A stretch of 49,794 nt of DNA from an uncultured Clostridia bacterium (GTDB lineage: Bacteria > Bacillota > Clostridia > Oscillospirales > Oscillospiraceae): positions 1 to 49,794 of the forward strand of contig CAMWQV010000001.1 in NCBI GenBank assembly GCA_947176425.1. The letters run 5' to 3'. Shown here one piece after another: positions 23,086 to 30,142 of the stretch (its first letter is position 1; the number at the start of each line of letters is the position of its first letter). The notes beneath the pieces are model-generated. The model ran no database searches and had not been told where the DNA came from. It was given only the letters and a program-made list of their open reading frames with translations. Both the position numbers and the translations under genes were made by a program.

Positions 23086-23314
23086 TCAGGCTCCCAGTTT
23101 TTAACAAATTCAGCAGGTCTCCCGTGCTATACTCCGGCCATAAGGAGAGCGGCTTGATTAGGATTCAATGTCCATCGGGCTTGGCGGGCCTGGATGGGCG
23201 CGGGGGCTGTATATGGACAGAAAAGCAGAGAGGCCCGGCACGGCCTCCCTGCTCCAATAGAATATGCCCCTGCTCTCCCCTCCCCGGACGCTCAAGTGTC
23301 CGGGGCTTCTTCGG

Positions 23315-23857
23315 TCACTGCAATGCCGGGCGGTCGAACAAGCTCATTTGCCCAGGTATCTGCTTGGCAAGCGTGGATGGGACGGGAAAGCCCACAGCAG
23401 AATATGTCTCTTTAATCATGCCGCACACATCCTGCGGGGTGCTTCCAGCGTCCAGCATGGCCCGGCGGGTAACGGAAATCAACCGGGCAAGGCCGCTCAG
23501 GGATACACCCTCCGGAAGCGTGAGCCGCTGAGGTGTGGTCAGTTCCTTTCGCATTTCCTCAAAGGCGGTCACATAGGCCGCCGTGAACAACACGCCCTTC
23601 TTTCCCGTCATCTTGTTGGCAATCATGTCGCAGCCCTTTTTGGTGATGAGGAAGTTGGGGTATGTCCGGTTTTGACCATCGGTATAGGTACTCTCAATGA
23701 AAAAATCGATCTGGGCGATTTCGCCCTGGTCTAAATATTCGCAGTAAGAGCGAATAGTTTTCAACAATGCGTTGTGCTCTCGCTCCACCATCACAGCCAC
23801 ATCCCGGCTGTCAATAACCTTCTTGCCATGGAAGTTGTAAGCTTTCAGTTCGTTCAT
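23315..23857 (-). CDS. Rha-family phage regulatory protein
   Basis: The start is at 23857 (MNELKAYNF) with AAAGGGAGTGTGAAC. Residues about 10-105 are a Rha domain: GKKVIDSRDVAVMVEREHNALLKTI, then FFIESTYTDGQNRTYPNFLITKKG and FTAAYVTAFEEM. The C-terminal about 70 residues (LARLISVTRRAMLDAG) are a separate helical segment. Rha proteins act as antirepressors or interfere with growth when the host lacks its regulators. It lies next to attP, pointing toward it. Confidence 0.8.
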   Translation of the reverse strand: MNELKAYNFHGKKVIDSRDVAVMVEREHNALLKTIRSYCEYLDQGEIAQIDFFIESTYTDGQNRTYPNFLITKKGCDMIANKMTGKKGVLFTAAYVTAFEEMRKELTTPQRLTLPEGVSLSGLARLISVTRRAMLDAGSTPQDVCGMIKETYSAVGFPVPSTLAKQIPGQMSLFDRPALQ

Positions 23858-24146
23858 GTTCACACTCCCTTTCAATATCAGTTCCAGTTGTTCAGAATAC
23901 CCCGCGCTTCTGTCGTCTCGGGTTGACCGCCACCGCTTTATAAGAAACTTGGTGCGCCGAATGCGTCACTTCTCCATTCCGTGGATACTCAGTCTGGTTA
24001 TTCAGTTGTCGGTACTTGCGCAAATACATAGCCTTGGCGCCAGGGCTTTTATTTATTTTGTTATTTTCGCTTTTTGTATTCTTTAGGTAGGAGGGTTTCC
24101 CCTCCTACCCTTATTCGATCAGATTGCTAATTTCGTATCATGTTAC

Positions 24147-24359
24147 TTAGGCCCACCGCCGCCGGTAAGCCTTGATTTCTGGTCTGGCCTGGCGGGTAGC
24201 CCGCGCCAGGTACTCGGCGATGGCCTCATCGGTGATCCAGACCTTGCAACTGGGTTTCCGCTGTATGTAGGCCAGTCGGCCGGCGCTCCGCTCCTGATCC
24301 AGCAGGTCAACGGATATTCCCAGCTTTGCCGCTGCCTCTTTACGGGTCATCAGCGTCAT
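24147..24359 (-). CDS. Excisionase-family HTH protein, copy 2
   Basis: A 70-residue paralogue of the 16640-16861 protein. The first 14 residues are identical and so is the wing (RLAYIQRKP, KVWITDEAIAEYLARAT); they differ mainly in the recognition-helix region (ISVDLLDQERS against MSLPTLDAERT). Its place close to attP makes it the better candidate for the phage excisionase. The leader carries AAGGAGG 8 nt before the ATG, and a divergent short RNA (RNA C) starts on the opposite strand. The preceding 290 bp (23858-24146) contain nothing I can support. Confidence 0.7.
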   Translation of the reverse strand: MTLMTRKEAAAKLGISVDLLDQERSAGRLAYIQRKPSCKVWITDEAIAEYLARATRQARPEIKAYRRRWA

Positions 24360-24372
24360 TTGAAATTCCTCC

Positions 24373-24478
24373 TTGAAAATCCAAGGAAGGTCTGATAGAA
24401 TGGATTTATCAAACCTCCTTGGTTTGGTGGCGAAGCAATCCGTGCATGTGGAAGTGGGCGGGTTGCTTCTTATTTTTT
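24373..24478 (+). ncRNA. Predicted short plus-strand RNA C with promoter and terminator
   Basis: TTGAAA (24373-24378) and TAGAAT (24396-24401) are 17 bp apart. An inverted repeat (24381-24397 with 24407-24422) spans the -10 and start point. The RNA from about 24408 would read UCAAACCUCCUUGG and end at GAAGCAATCC (24432-24441) paired with GGGTTGCTTC (24460-24469), then a T-rich tail, about 65 nt long. The CCUCCUU stretch equals the anti-Shine-Dalgarno sequence of 16S rRNA and could pair with ribosome-binding sites. Flanking genes are both on the minus strand. Confidence 0.5.
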
Positions 24479-24655
24479 GCCCGTTAATTCGCAGTAAAGG
24501 CGATTTACCATTTCTTCCAAAAGGATAGTTTGGGTTTTTCCGGTCAGTTCAGAACATTTTCGCAGACGATCAACGGTTTTCTCTGTAGCTCTTAATGCTA
24601 TCCGCTTGTTTTTTGGTTCCTCTCCTGTGATTGGGCGTCCAGTCCGTGGACTCAA
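24470..24655 (-). CDS. Ribbon-helix-helix (CopG-like) regulator
   Basis: A 61-residue protein starting with TTG at 24655, fixed by AAAGGAGGTGTAAA directly upstream. After a basic N-terminus the strand NKRIALRATEKTVDRLRKCSELTGKTQTILLEEMVNRLY gives the RHH strand-helix-helix pattern. It probably represses its own promoter, which carries two identical operator-like sites. Confidence 0.7.
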   Translation of the reverse strand: MSPRTGRPITGEEPKNKRIALRATEKTVDRLRKCSELTGKTQTILLEEMVNRLYCELTGKK

Positions 24656-24673
24656 ATTTACACCTCCTTTTAC

Positions 24674-24712
24674 GGCTAGCCATATATTAACATGAGGCTA
24701 GCCATAAGTCAA
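24674..24712 (-). promoter_or_regulatory. Promoter of the RHH gene with two operator sites
   Basis: On the minus strand TTGACT (24707-24712) and TAATAT (24684-24689) are 17 bp apart. Two copies of GGCTAGCCAT (24674-24683 and 24696-24705), each with an 8-bp palindrome, lie 22 bp apart, one in the spacer and one just after the -10. This is the pattern expected of an autoregulatory RHH operator. Confidence 0.7.
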
Positions 24713-24832
24713 GAGTTTTTTGAAAAAATTTTCCGCTCATTTCTGAGCGGAGCTTTCTAATCCTATGGACATATGTAATTCCTCTGTCTTAACTTACATA
24801 CGCCCAAAAGGAAAAAAGTTTTTTAAAAACCA

Positions 24833-24861
24833 TTGACACGTGTGTTTATACGTGTTATAAT
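24833..24861 (+). promoter_or_regulatory. Consensus promoter of the first hicAB operon
   Basis: TTGACA (24833-24838), 17 bp, TATAAT (24856-24861): both boxes are perfect. Two ACGTGT repeats (24838-24843 and 24850-24855), 12 bp apart, fill the spacer and are a likely operator for the HicB protein. Confidence 0.75.
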
Positions 24862-24886
24862 ACTGACAGTTAAGAGAGGTGGTCAA

Positions 24887-25084
24887 ATGAAAAGCTATTC
24901 CTCCCGAGAGGTTATCCAGATACTCATAGCAGATGGTTGGTATGAAATCGCTTGTGTCGGTGACCACCACCAATTCAAGCATCCGACCAAACCCGGAAAA
25001 GTAACTGTGACACATCCTCGAAAAGACATTCCCCTCCGAACACTAAAAAGCATAGAACGGCAAGCGGGGCTGAAATTCCAGTAA
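24887..25084 (+). CDS. hicA: HicA-type toxin (mRNA interferase)
   Basis: The start is at 24887 (MKSYSSREVIQIL) after AGAGAGGTGGTCAA. The 65 residues are a HicA dsRBD-like domain: IADGWYEIACVGDHHQFKHP, with the conserved glycine-x-x-H where the catalytic histidine sits, then VTVTHPRKDIPLRTLKSI. HicA toxins cut mRNA when not bound by HicB. The gene precedes hicB by 34 bp in one operon with a consensus promoter, the typical toxin-first order. Confidence 0.85.
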   Translation: MKSYSSREVIQILIADGWYEIACVGDHHQFKHPTKPGKVTVTHPRKDIPLRTLKSIERQAGLKFQ

Positions 25085-25118
25085 GCCCCGCCCTCTATGA
25101 CAGAAAGGAGTTTCATAA

Positions 25119-25526
25119 ATGTATCCTAACAACTACGAATTTCCCGCTTTTTTCTATTATGACGATGATGGGATTTCGATTGAATTTCCCGACCTTCCCG
25201 GTTGTCTGCCTTATGCGCAAACCTCGGAGGAGGCATTTCACAATGCGAAAGAGGCTCTTGGACTGCATTTATTCGGTATGGAGCAAGATGGTGACACCAT
25301 TCCTTCTCCCACCCCCGTCAAGGAACTGCGGCCCGATGACGGGGCGGTCATCGCTATGGTCGAAGTGTTTATGCCCTCCGTCCGTGACCGAATCAACAAG
25401 AAAACGGTCAAAAAGACCTTGACTCTACCCGCTTGGCTAAACCGCGAAGCGGAGGCCGCTAATGTAAACTTTTCTCTAATTCTGCAAGAAAGTCTAAAGC
25501 GGTATCTTGGAAAGGCCGGGGAGTAA
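25119..25526 (+). CDS. hicB: HicB-type antitoxin
   Basis: A 135-residue protein. The N-terminal HicB fold is clear (FPAFFYYDDDGISIEFPDLPGC, then EEAFHNAKEALGLHL), followed by a C-terminal ribbon-helix-helix-like DNA-binding part (KTLTLPAWLNREAEAANVNFSLILQESLK). It should neutralise HicA and repress the operon through the ACGTGT sites. AAAGGAGTTTCATAA precedes the start. Confidence 0.85.
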   Translation: MYPNNYEFPAFFYYDDDGISIEFPDLPGCLPYAQTSEEAFHNAKEALGLHLFGMEQDGDTIPSPTPVKELRPDDGAVIAMVEVFMPSVRDRINKKTVKKTLTLPAWLNREAEAANVNFSLILQESLKRYLGKAGE

Positions 25527-25546
25527 TCCCTGGCCTCTTTCATTTT
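25514..25546 (+). terminator. Terminator of the first hicAB operon
   Basis: GGCCGGGGA (25514-25522) pairs with TCCCTGGCC (25527-25535, one G-U) around a GTAA loop that contains part of the hicB stop; TCTTTCATTTTG follows. Confidence 0.55.
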
Positions 25547-25661
25547 GTCCAGCCGCCCGGAGACGGGCGGGCGCTCATGGGTATACCCCATCGGCACCGG
25601 GGGAGTCAACCGCCGCCCTGTTTATTATATACAGCACCTTGGAAACCGAACAGAGAACGGC

Positions 25662-25685
25662 AAATTCCCAGACGTTTGGGATTTT
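25662..25685. repeat. 24-bp near-palindromic repeat, copy 3
   Basis: It is identical over 24 bp to copy 4 at 46152-46175. It lies in the 316-bp convergent gap between hicB and the late operon, which otherwise holds two hairpins (25697-25737, and CCCGTCGCTG/CAGCGACGGG near 25795-25838) and no gene. Confidence 0.75.
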
Positions 25686-25701
25686 CGTCGCCCCGGGGTA
25701 T

Positions 25702-25737
25702 GAAGAAAACCCCGATACCGGAAATCCGGCATCGGGG
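25702..25737 (-). terminator. Terminator of the late (tail/lysis) operon
   Basis: On the minus strand a 12-bp stem (25710-25721 with 25726-25737, loop ATTT, one G-U pair) is followed by TTTTCTTC. It is the strongest terminator after the last late gene. Confidence 0.65.
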
Positions 25738-25842
25738 CTATGTGAGCTCTATTTGCAGAGGACGGGGACGTGCGGCCCGCTCCCGGGGCGATTCCCGTCG
25801 CTGACAGCCTCTCCACAGGATGCCAGCGACGGGGACAAGATT

Positions 25843-26415
25843 TTATATTACCGGGGTCACCCCGCCCTCCACAGGGCTGTCAGCGTCTCCCACGGGGTTC
25901 ACATGGACAGCGGTGGTTTGGGCGATGGCGGCGGCAGTAGCTGCGGCGGTGACAGCGGCCACACTGGTCACGTCGGGAGCCTCGCTCAGTTCAGCGGTGA
26001 TAGGTTCCCCCAGGGTGATAATCTCGGACCGCTGCTTCTGCGCCCGGACCTCGGCCTCGATCTTGGTTTCCAGATAGGCGTCAAGATCGCCGTAGATTTC
26101 AGCCAGGACGCTTTTTGCGGACTCGGAGAGTAGCGCCAGCGTTTTATCCTTGGACTTCTGCAGTGCTTCCAGCTGGGCCTTCTTGTCGAAAACGCCACTC
26201 TTCTTCAGCGCATCCACATAGGTCTGGCTGGTGTAGGTAACAGCGGTGGCGACCGCCTCCGTTACTTCAGCCAGCAACTCCTTCGTGGTCAGGCTGTCCG
26301 TCTGCGCCCTGATCTGCTTGGACTTCCGCCGAAGGAACTGCACAAGGTATGCCGCACAGACAGGGATGGCGGCGGTGGCAACCGCCTGGAGCAGGGTGGA
26401 CAGGAATTCGTTCAT
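25843..26415 (-). CDS. Holin of the LLH type (putative)
   Basis: The start at 26415 (MNEFLSTLL) follows AAGGAGGTAAATATC. One transmembrane helix at about 9-28 (LQAVATAAIPVCAAYLVQFL), then a basic turn (RRKSKQIRAQ) and a long helical domain, as in the phage holin LLH family. The C-terminal about 50 residues are alanine/threonine-rich (VAAVTAAATAAAIAQTT). It sits beside the amidase, and a second holin lies on the other side, so this may be an accessory or anti-holin. Confidence 0.6.
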   Translation of the reverse strand: MNEFLSTLLQAVATAAIPVCAAYLVQFLRRKSKQIRAQTDSLTTKELLAEVTEAVATAVTYTSQTYVDALKKSGVFDKKAQLEALQKSKDKTLALLSESAKSVLAEIYGDLDAYLETKIEAEVRAQKQRSEIITLGEPITAELSEAPDVTSVAAVTAAATAAAIAQTTAVHVNPVGDADSPVEGGVTPVI

Positions 26416-26434
26416 GATATTTACCTCCTTATTT

Positions 26435-27325
26435 TTACTGCTTGCGCAGATACTGTCCGCTGCAAAAGCCGGTGTATGTAACCTCCAGGTGTGTAGCCTG
26501 CACATACAGCCACTTAACACCAGACACTGCCGTATAGTAGCCATAGCACCGCGCTTGTGTCCCTTTGGGGAGCACGGCAAGACTCGCTTTGCTGGTCCCG
26601 GCCCCAGTGCGGATGTGGAGGCCGGCGCTGGCAGTGATGGTATAGGTCCCGGACAGAGTGCTGTCCTTGGACTTGGCTGCCTCCTTTGCTTTGACCTCCT
26701 TCGGAGGCTGTACCACAGGAGCGGTGGGCGCAGCTGTCACCCCCATCTGCTTTGCCACATCGGCCCGGAAGTCGTCCATGGATTTTCCCATTTTGGGGAA
26801 CCAGTGGAGCACATCTCCGTGGTTGGAAGCGATGCCCCGCCGGTAGCCCTCCTGGTGGCAGATCACCACGCCGTCGGCCAGAGGATTGAGGCTGTACTGC
26901 TTACACAGCATGGCCGTCAACTCCACCGCCTCCCGATAGACGGCAGCGAAGTAGGCGGGATCACTCAGTCCGTCCTCGCAGATTTCAAACCCGATGTGGG
27001 TGTTGTTTCCTGTCCCAGCACAGTGCCAGCCCCGCATAGTCCAGGGCAGCGTCTGGACTGTACCCACTTGTCCGTCCGCAAATTTGCCCACAAAAGCGTG
27101 GACACACTTGTTCAGAATGGTGTCGTATTTCGCTTTCCACTCCGCATTGGTTTGGTTCCAGTGATTGCCGCCGGTGTTGCGGCCTATCTCCTGATCCCCA
27201 GGTACATACCGACTGACCCGGGGGTTGTTGGCCCCTGTGCTGTGTACCATCACGCCTTTTGGCGCGATCTTGCCGCCGCATACATAACAGTAGTTACGGG
27301 TAAGGAGTTGCTGTCTCAGTCTCAT
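26435..27325 (-). CDS. N-acetylmuramoyl-L-alanine amidase endolysin
   Basis: A 296-residue lysin. The amidase_2 domain (about 20-175) shows the first zinc histidine in GVMVHSTGANNP, then GNNTHIGFEICED and GVVICHQEGYRRGIASNHGDVLHWF with the remaining ligands. A proline/lysine linker (about 200-220) leads to a C-terminal SH3-like wall-binding domain (YTITASAGLHIRTGAGTSK). It has no signal peptide, so release depends on the holin. It overlaps the upstream holin stop by 4 bp. Confidence 0.9.
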   Translation of the reverse strand: MRLRQQLLTRNYCYVCGGKIAPKGVMVHSTGANNPRVSRYVPGDQEIGRNTGGNHWNQTNAEWKAKYDTILNKCVHAFVGKFADGQVGTVQTLPWTMRGWHCAGTGNNTHIGFEICEDGLSDPAYFAAVYREAVELTAMLCKQYSLNPLADGVVICHQEGYRRGIASNHGDVLHWFPKMGKSMDDFRADVAKQMGVTAAPTAPVVQPPKEVKAKEAAKSKDSTLSGTYTITASAGLHIRTGAGTSKASLAVLPKGTQARCYGYYTAVSGVKWLYVQATHLEVTYTGFCSGQYLRKQ

Positions 27326-27801
27326 ACCTTGTCCTCCCCGCCGCTCAGGGCGTCTCCGGCCTTATCCACGGCCTCCTTGCTGGCGGCCAGCAGCCGGACC
27401 AGCCAGACGGGTACAGGTGCCCCCATATGTACAGCGTTCTCCGTGATGGAGCCCAGCTCCGTGACGATGTACCACACCAGCACCACCGGGCACACCAGGC
27501 CGGGATAGGCAATAGGCAGGGCCAGCACAGGCAGGTTGGTGAGCACCAGGGAGATCAGCAGATCCGCGCCGGCGGCCACGATGACCACCACGATCATCCC
27601 CGCTTTGTGCCAGATACCGTCCCGGGCTTTCTTGGAGGACCAGTCCCCGTCGTGACAGCCTGCGGCGGAGCCGGTAATGAAGTCCATCGCCATACAGAAT
27701 ATCCAGCCCACCACCAGCCAGCCCAGCCAGCCCCACAGCCCGGTGAGCAGGCCGATCAGAGCGGCCAACGCCGCTTTCATGTTGTTGATCTTATCGTTCA
27801 T
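27322..27801 (-). CDS. Phage holin (toxin-secretion/holin family 4 type)
   Basis: The start is at 27801 (MNDKINNMKAAL) with AAGGAAGGATTACACG. Of about 159 residues, three to four hydrophobic segments are visible: WGWLGWLVVGWIFCMAMDF, AGMIVVVIVAAGADLLISLVL, and LVCPVVLVWYIVTELGSI. The motif DFITGSAAG and the following KKARDGIWHKAGM are typical of this holin family. It should form the membrane lesions that free the amidase. The lysis cassette is thus holin, amidase, LLH holin. Confidence 0.85.
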   Translation of the reverse strand: MNDKINNMKAALAALIGLLTGLWGWLGWLVVGWIFCMAMDFITGSAAGCHDGDWSSKKARDGIWHKAGMIVVVIVAAGADLLISLVLTNLPVLALPIAYPGLVCPVVLVWYIVTELGSITENAVHMGAPVPVWLVRLLAASKEAVDKAGDALSGGEDKV

Positions 27802-27864
27802 CGTGTAATCCTTCCTTTCCATAGGCTTTTCCTCCGCCTGAGTTTTAGGCGGGATTAAATGCGA

Positions 27865-28626
27865 TCACCACTCCTGTGATTCAAATGTAATCTCGGCATT
27901 TGGGCCTGAAATTACAAAATACATATCGCTGCCACCAGGGTAGAACGCTCCTTTTCCATTGGTCAATTGGTATGCGTTGACCAAGTTGGCAACGGTATTG
28001 CTCCCGTATATATGCAGCACAGACCCGACCACGGTATACGCCGTATATCCAGACAAAGATAACGTTATAAAGTCAGAAGACTGATAACCACTAAAGTCAA
28101 TTCCAGGTCGATAATAATCTATCTTTACTTCGTTTGGCATACTTGTGGCCGCAGGCATAATCGTGGAACGGCTACGGCTTTGGGCCAGTCCAATCTTCAC
28201 AGTAGCGCCAACAAACCCTGTTCCCCCCTCATAGGTCCCGGTCACGCCAAAGATGCTGACACCTTCCTTGATGTTCTCCGCCTTCAAGTTGGCGTCGCCC
28301 TTGATGGTTTGGGTCCCGGAAAGGTACTTGCCGGATGCAATGGTTTTGTTGGCGGTTCCGGGGGTAATGGTTTGTGCGGCCTGACTTTGGATGGTCCCGG
28401 TCACCTTGGACCCTTTCACATACGCCGTTTTGCCAGAAAGGATATTCGCGGCTGTGGCGGTGGCGTCGCTGGTGTCGAGCACAGGAAGCGCTTGAATTTT
28501 CGCCGGGAAAGCGGTTGCGGGAATCGTTGCCGTTGTCCCATCCTTTGACCGTATGGCGTTTGCAATACGGTTAAACAGTTCTGAAAGGCTCAGCGATGAG
28601 TTATCACTTATGCTAGAGTCTGCCAT
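27865..28626 (-). CDS. Tail-tip or receptor-binding protein (putative)
   Basis: The start at 28626 (MADSSISDNSS) follows GGGAGGGAACGTG. Of 253 residues, the N-terminal part has NRIANAIRSKDGTTATIPATAFPAKI, a motif common in Clostridia phage tail proteins. Next comes ATAANILSGKTAYVKGSKVTG, an element found in surface adhesins, then a beta-rich C-terminal domain (about 160-253). As the last structural gene before lysis it is likely a fibre or decoration protein. No enzymatic motif is seen. Confidence 0.55.
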   Translation of the reverse strand: MADSSISDNSSLSLSELFNRIANAIRSKDGTTATIPATAFPAKIQALPVLDTSDATATAANILSGKTAYVKGSKVTGTIQSQAAQTITPGTANKTIASGKYLSGTQTIKGDANLKAENIKEGVSIFGVTGTYEGGTGFVGATVKIGLAQSRSRSTIMPAATSMPNEVKIDYYRPGIDFSGYQSSDFITLSLSGYTAYTVVGSVLHIYGSNTVANLVNAYQLTNGKGAFYPGGSDMYFVISGPNAEITFESQEW

Positions 28627-28640
28627 CACGTTCCCTCCCT

Positions 28641-29372
28641 TCAATACGAGGCGTTGATTGCGCCGGCGATTGCCGCTGTTATCGCATCATCCACATACTT
28701 CTTGTTGGCGGCATCGGTATCATCGGTTGGCTGGCGTAAGCCTGTCAGCATTCCATTGGGGGAAAAGGAATCACCTCCATTCAGAATATTTCCAGCAGAG
28801 GTGATTCTGATGCTCCCTGTATCAATATCGCAGCTAAGTATAGCGTAGCCATAATGAGTAGAATCTTTGCTTTGCAGCATTATTTTATCGTCTACGGTAA
28901 GACGTCCGAGTATTTCTCCGCCACTCAGTTTGAGATACCTGTTATCTGCGGCAGCCTGAGTGAGACCTCCAACATCCGCCGCAGTCAGGCTAATGTCCTT
29001 TTCCAAGGCTTTGTTGTTGACTTTTCTGGTCGTGGGCACAGCCCCCACGTCTGCCGCCGTGTAGTCGCCGGCCTTCGGCACGACTGCCCCAGTTCGACCC
29101 TTAAAGCTGGTCACGCCCGTGTCCGGAGCGGCCTGGGGCGTGGGCTTGCCATCCTTGTCAAAGCCCACCACCTGCCCCTGTGAACCGGTGAGCTTGTCCT
29201 GTTTGCTGTCAGACAGAGCCTGAGCCAGCAGCTTGACAAAGTGGGTGTTCTCCAACATTTTCTGGATCAGAGGGTTTACCACCGCTTCCGCGTCCACGCT
29301 GTCAGAGTTTTGTATCCGCCGGATCGCCTCATGGTATTCTGGCTGTTCCGGCATGACATAGGTCTCACTCAT
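28641..29372 (-). CDS. Short tail fibre, paralogue of the large fibre
   Basis: This 243-residue protein shares its N-terminus with the 787-residue fibre (PEYHEAIRRIQ, NPLIQKMLENTHFVKLLAQA) and then a segment whose DNA is identical over 126 bp (29054-29179 and 32379-32504; protein GVTSFKGRTGAVVPKAGDYT). The C-terminal half differs and ends with TDAANKKYVDDAITAAIAGA, a trimer-forming helix seen in many fibres. It is probably an alternative or chaperone-like fibre that shares an attachment region. It overlaps nothing and is followed at 15 bp by the next gene. Confidence 0.7.
   Translation of the reverse strand: MSETYVMPEQPEYHEAIRRIQNSDSVDAEAVVNPLIQKMLENTHFVKLLAQALSDSKQDKLTGSQGQVVGFDKDGKPTPQAAPDTGVTSFKGRTGAVVPKAGDYTAADVGAVPTTRKVNNKALEKDISLTAADVGGLTQAAADNRYLKLSGGEILGRLTVDDKIMLQSKDSTHYGYAILSCDIDTGSIRITSAGNILNGGDSFSPNGMLTGLRQPTDDTDAANKKYVDDAITAAIAGAINASY
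29054..29179. repeat. 126-bp direct repeat in tail-fibre genes, copy 1
   Basis: It is identical base for base, as far as I can read, to 32379-32504. It lies in frame in both fibre genes, so homologous recombination between the copies would delete the DUF2441 cassette and fuse the two fibres. Confidence 0.85.
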
Positions 29373-29459
29373 TGTGAGTCACCGCCTCTACTGGAGCACC
29401 GTGTTCCATTTTTTGGATCATCGTAAAACGTTCACTCCTTTTATTTTGATTCTCTTGTA

Positions 29460-29489
29460 TTGCCACTCTCTAGACCGATGTGGTAAAAT
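29460..29489 (+). promoter_or_regulatory. Promoter of the DUF2441 gene
   Basis: TTGCCA (29460-29465) and TAAAAT (29484-29489) are 18 bp apart; ACCGATGTGGTAAAAT matches 15 of 16 bases in the promoter of the 17444 gene. Confidence 0.5.
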
Positions 29490-29515
29490 CCATTTACAGA
29501 AGGGGGGGTGAAATT

Positions 29516-30142
29516 ATGTTGCTGTTTCATCTTGACCGTTTGAATACACTTCCAGCACAATCGTCCAAACAGCTCTTGCCGGTCAAAACATGCAACACAC
29601 TCCAAGCATCGGCACACTTTAAAAGCCTGTATCCTTCCGGCGTAAGCAAAACTGGACAGTTCTATCTAAATCCGTTTGATAGTGATCTGTCTGACGATGA
29701 CAGCTTGAAACAGACATGTGAAAACTATCGAATTTATTGCATCGAATACATATTTGAGATTGTAAGGCAAATGTATTTTTCGTGTCTGCCATCTCGCTTT
29801 GAATCATTGTTCGCCTGCAAAAATAAGGACGATATCATTACTTGGAGCAAAATACTGAGCTGTAATTCTATGGATATCTCAAATGCTACGGTTAAAATAA
29901 TCGATGCCAACAATGGCTTTTTTATCGGTGACGCTAAGTGGCGTGATATGCCGCTTAATATCACAGATAGTGCTACTAAAAAAGTTTACCCCGTATTTTC
30001 GCCATTTGCCTATCATGAGTGGGCGATCCAGTACTGGTCTGGTATGCTCACTGATAGACCACGAATGGAAGTACTCTGCAAACTACCCGTTACTGTCGTA
30101 GAGAGCGTACCTCTTTCCGAGTTTCTCTGCGGCCTGATGTAA
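29516..30142 (+). CDS. DUF2441-like protein (ADP-ribosyltransferase-like), cargo on the opposite strand
   Basis: The start is at 29516 (MLLFHLDRL) after AGGGGGGGTGAAATT. Of 208 residues, the middle carries CIEYIFEIVRQMYFSCLPSRFESLFACKNKDD, the conserved block of DUF2441-type proteins (R-hxx-P-S-R-h-x-S-L-F-A). The end has SPFAYHEWAIQYWSGM. The fold is thought to be related to ADP-ribosyltransferases, but activity is unproven. It is plus-strand, AT-richer, has its own promoter and breaks the tail-fibre module. It is therefore probably a lysogenic-conversion or anti-phage gene. It converges on the next gene with a 60-bp overlap. Confidence 0.6.
   Translation: MLLFHLDRLNTLPAQSSKQLLPVKTCNTLQASAHFKSLYPSGVSKTGQFYLNPFDSDLSDDDSLKQTCENYRIYCIEYIFEIVRQMYFSCLPSRFESLFACKNKDDIITWSKILSCNSMDISNATVKIIDANNGFFIGDAKWRDMPLNITDSATKKVYPVFSPFAYHEWAIQYWSGMLTDRPRMEVLCKLPVTVVESVPLSEFLCGLM

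Noticed and set aside
23213-23260. Mini-ORF of 15 codons (MDRKAERPGTASLLQ) near an extended -10 promoter right of attP
   Set aside because: It is too short, has a weak ribosome-binding site, and composition alone does not support a gene.
23856-24086. Plus-strand frame of 76 codons with hydrophobic end
   Set aside because: It starts inside the leader of the Rha gene, has no ribosome-binding site and no recognisable pattern.
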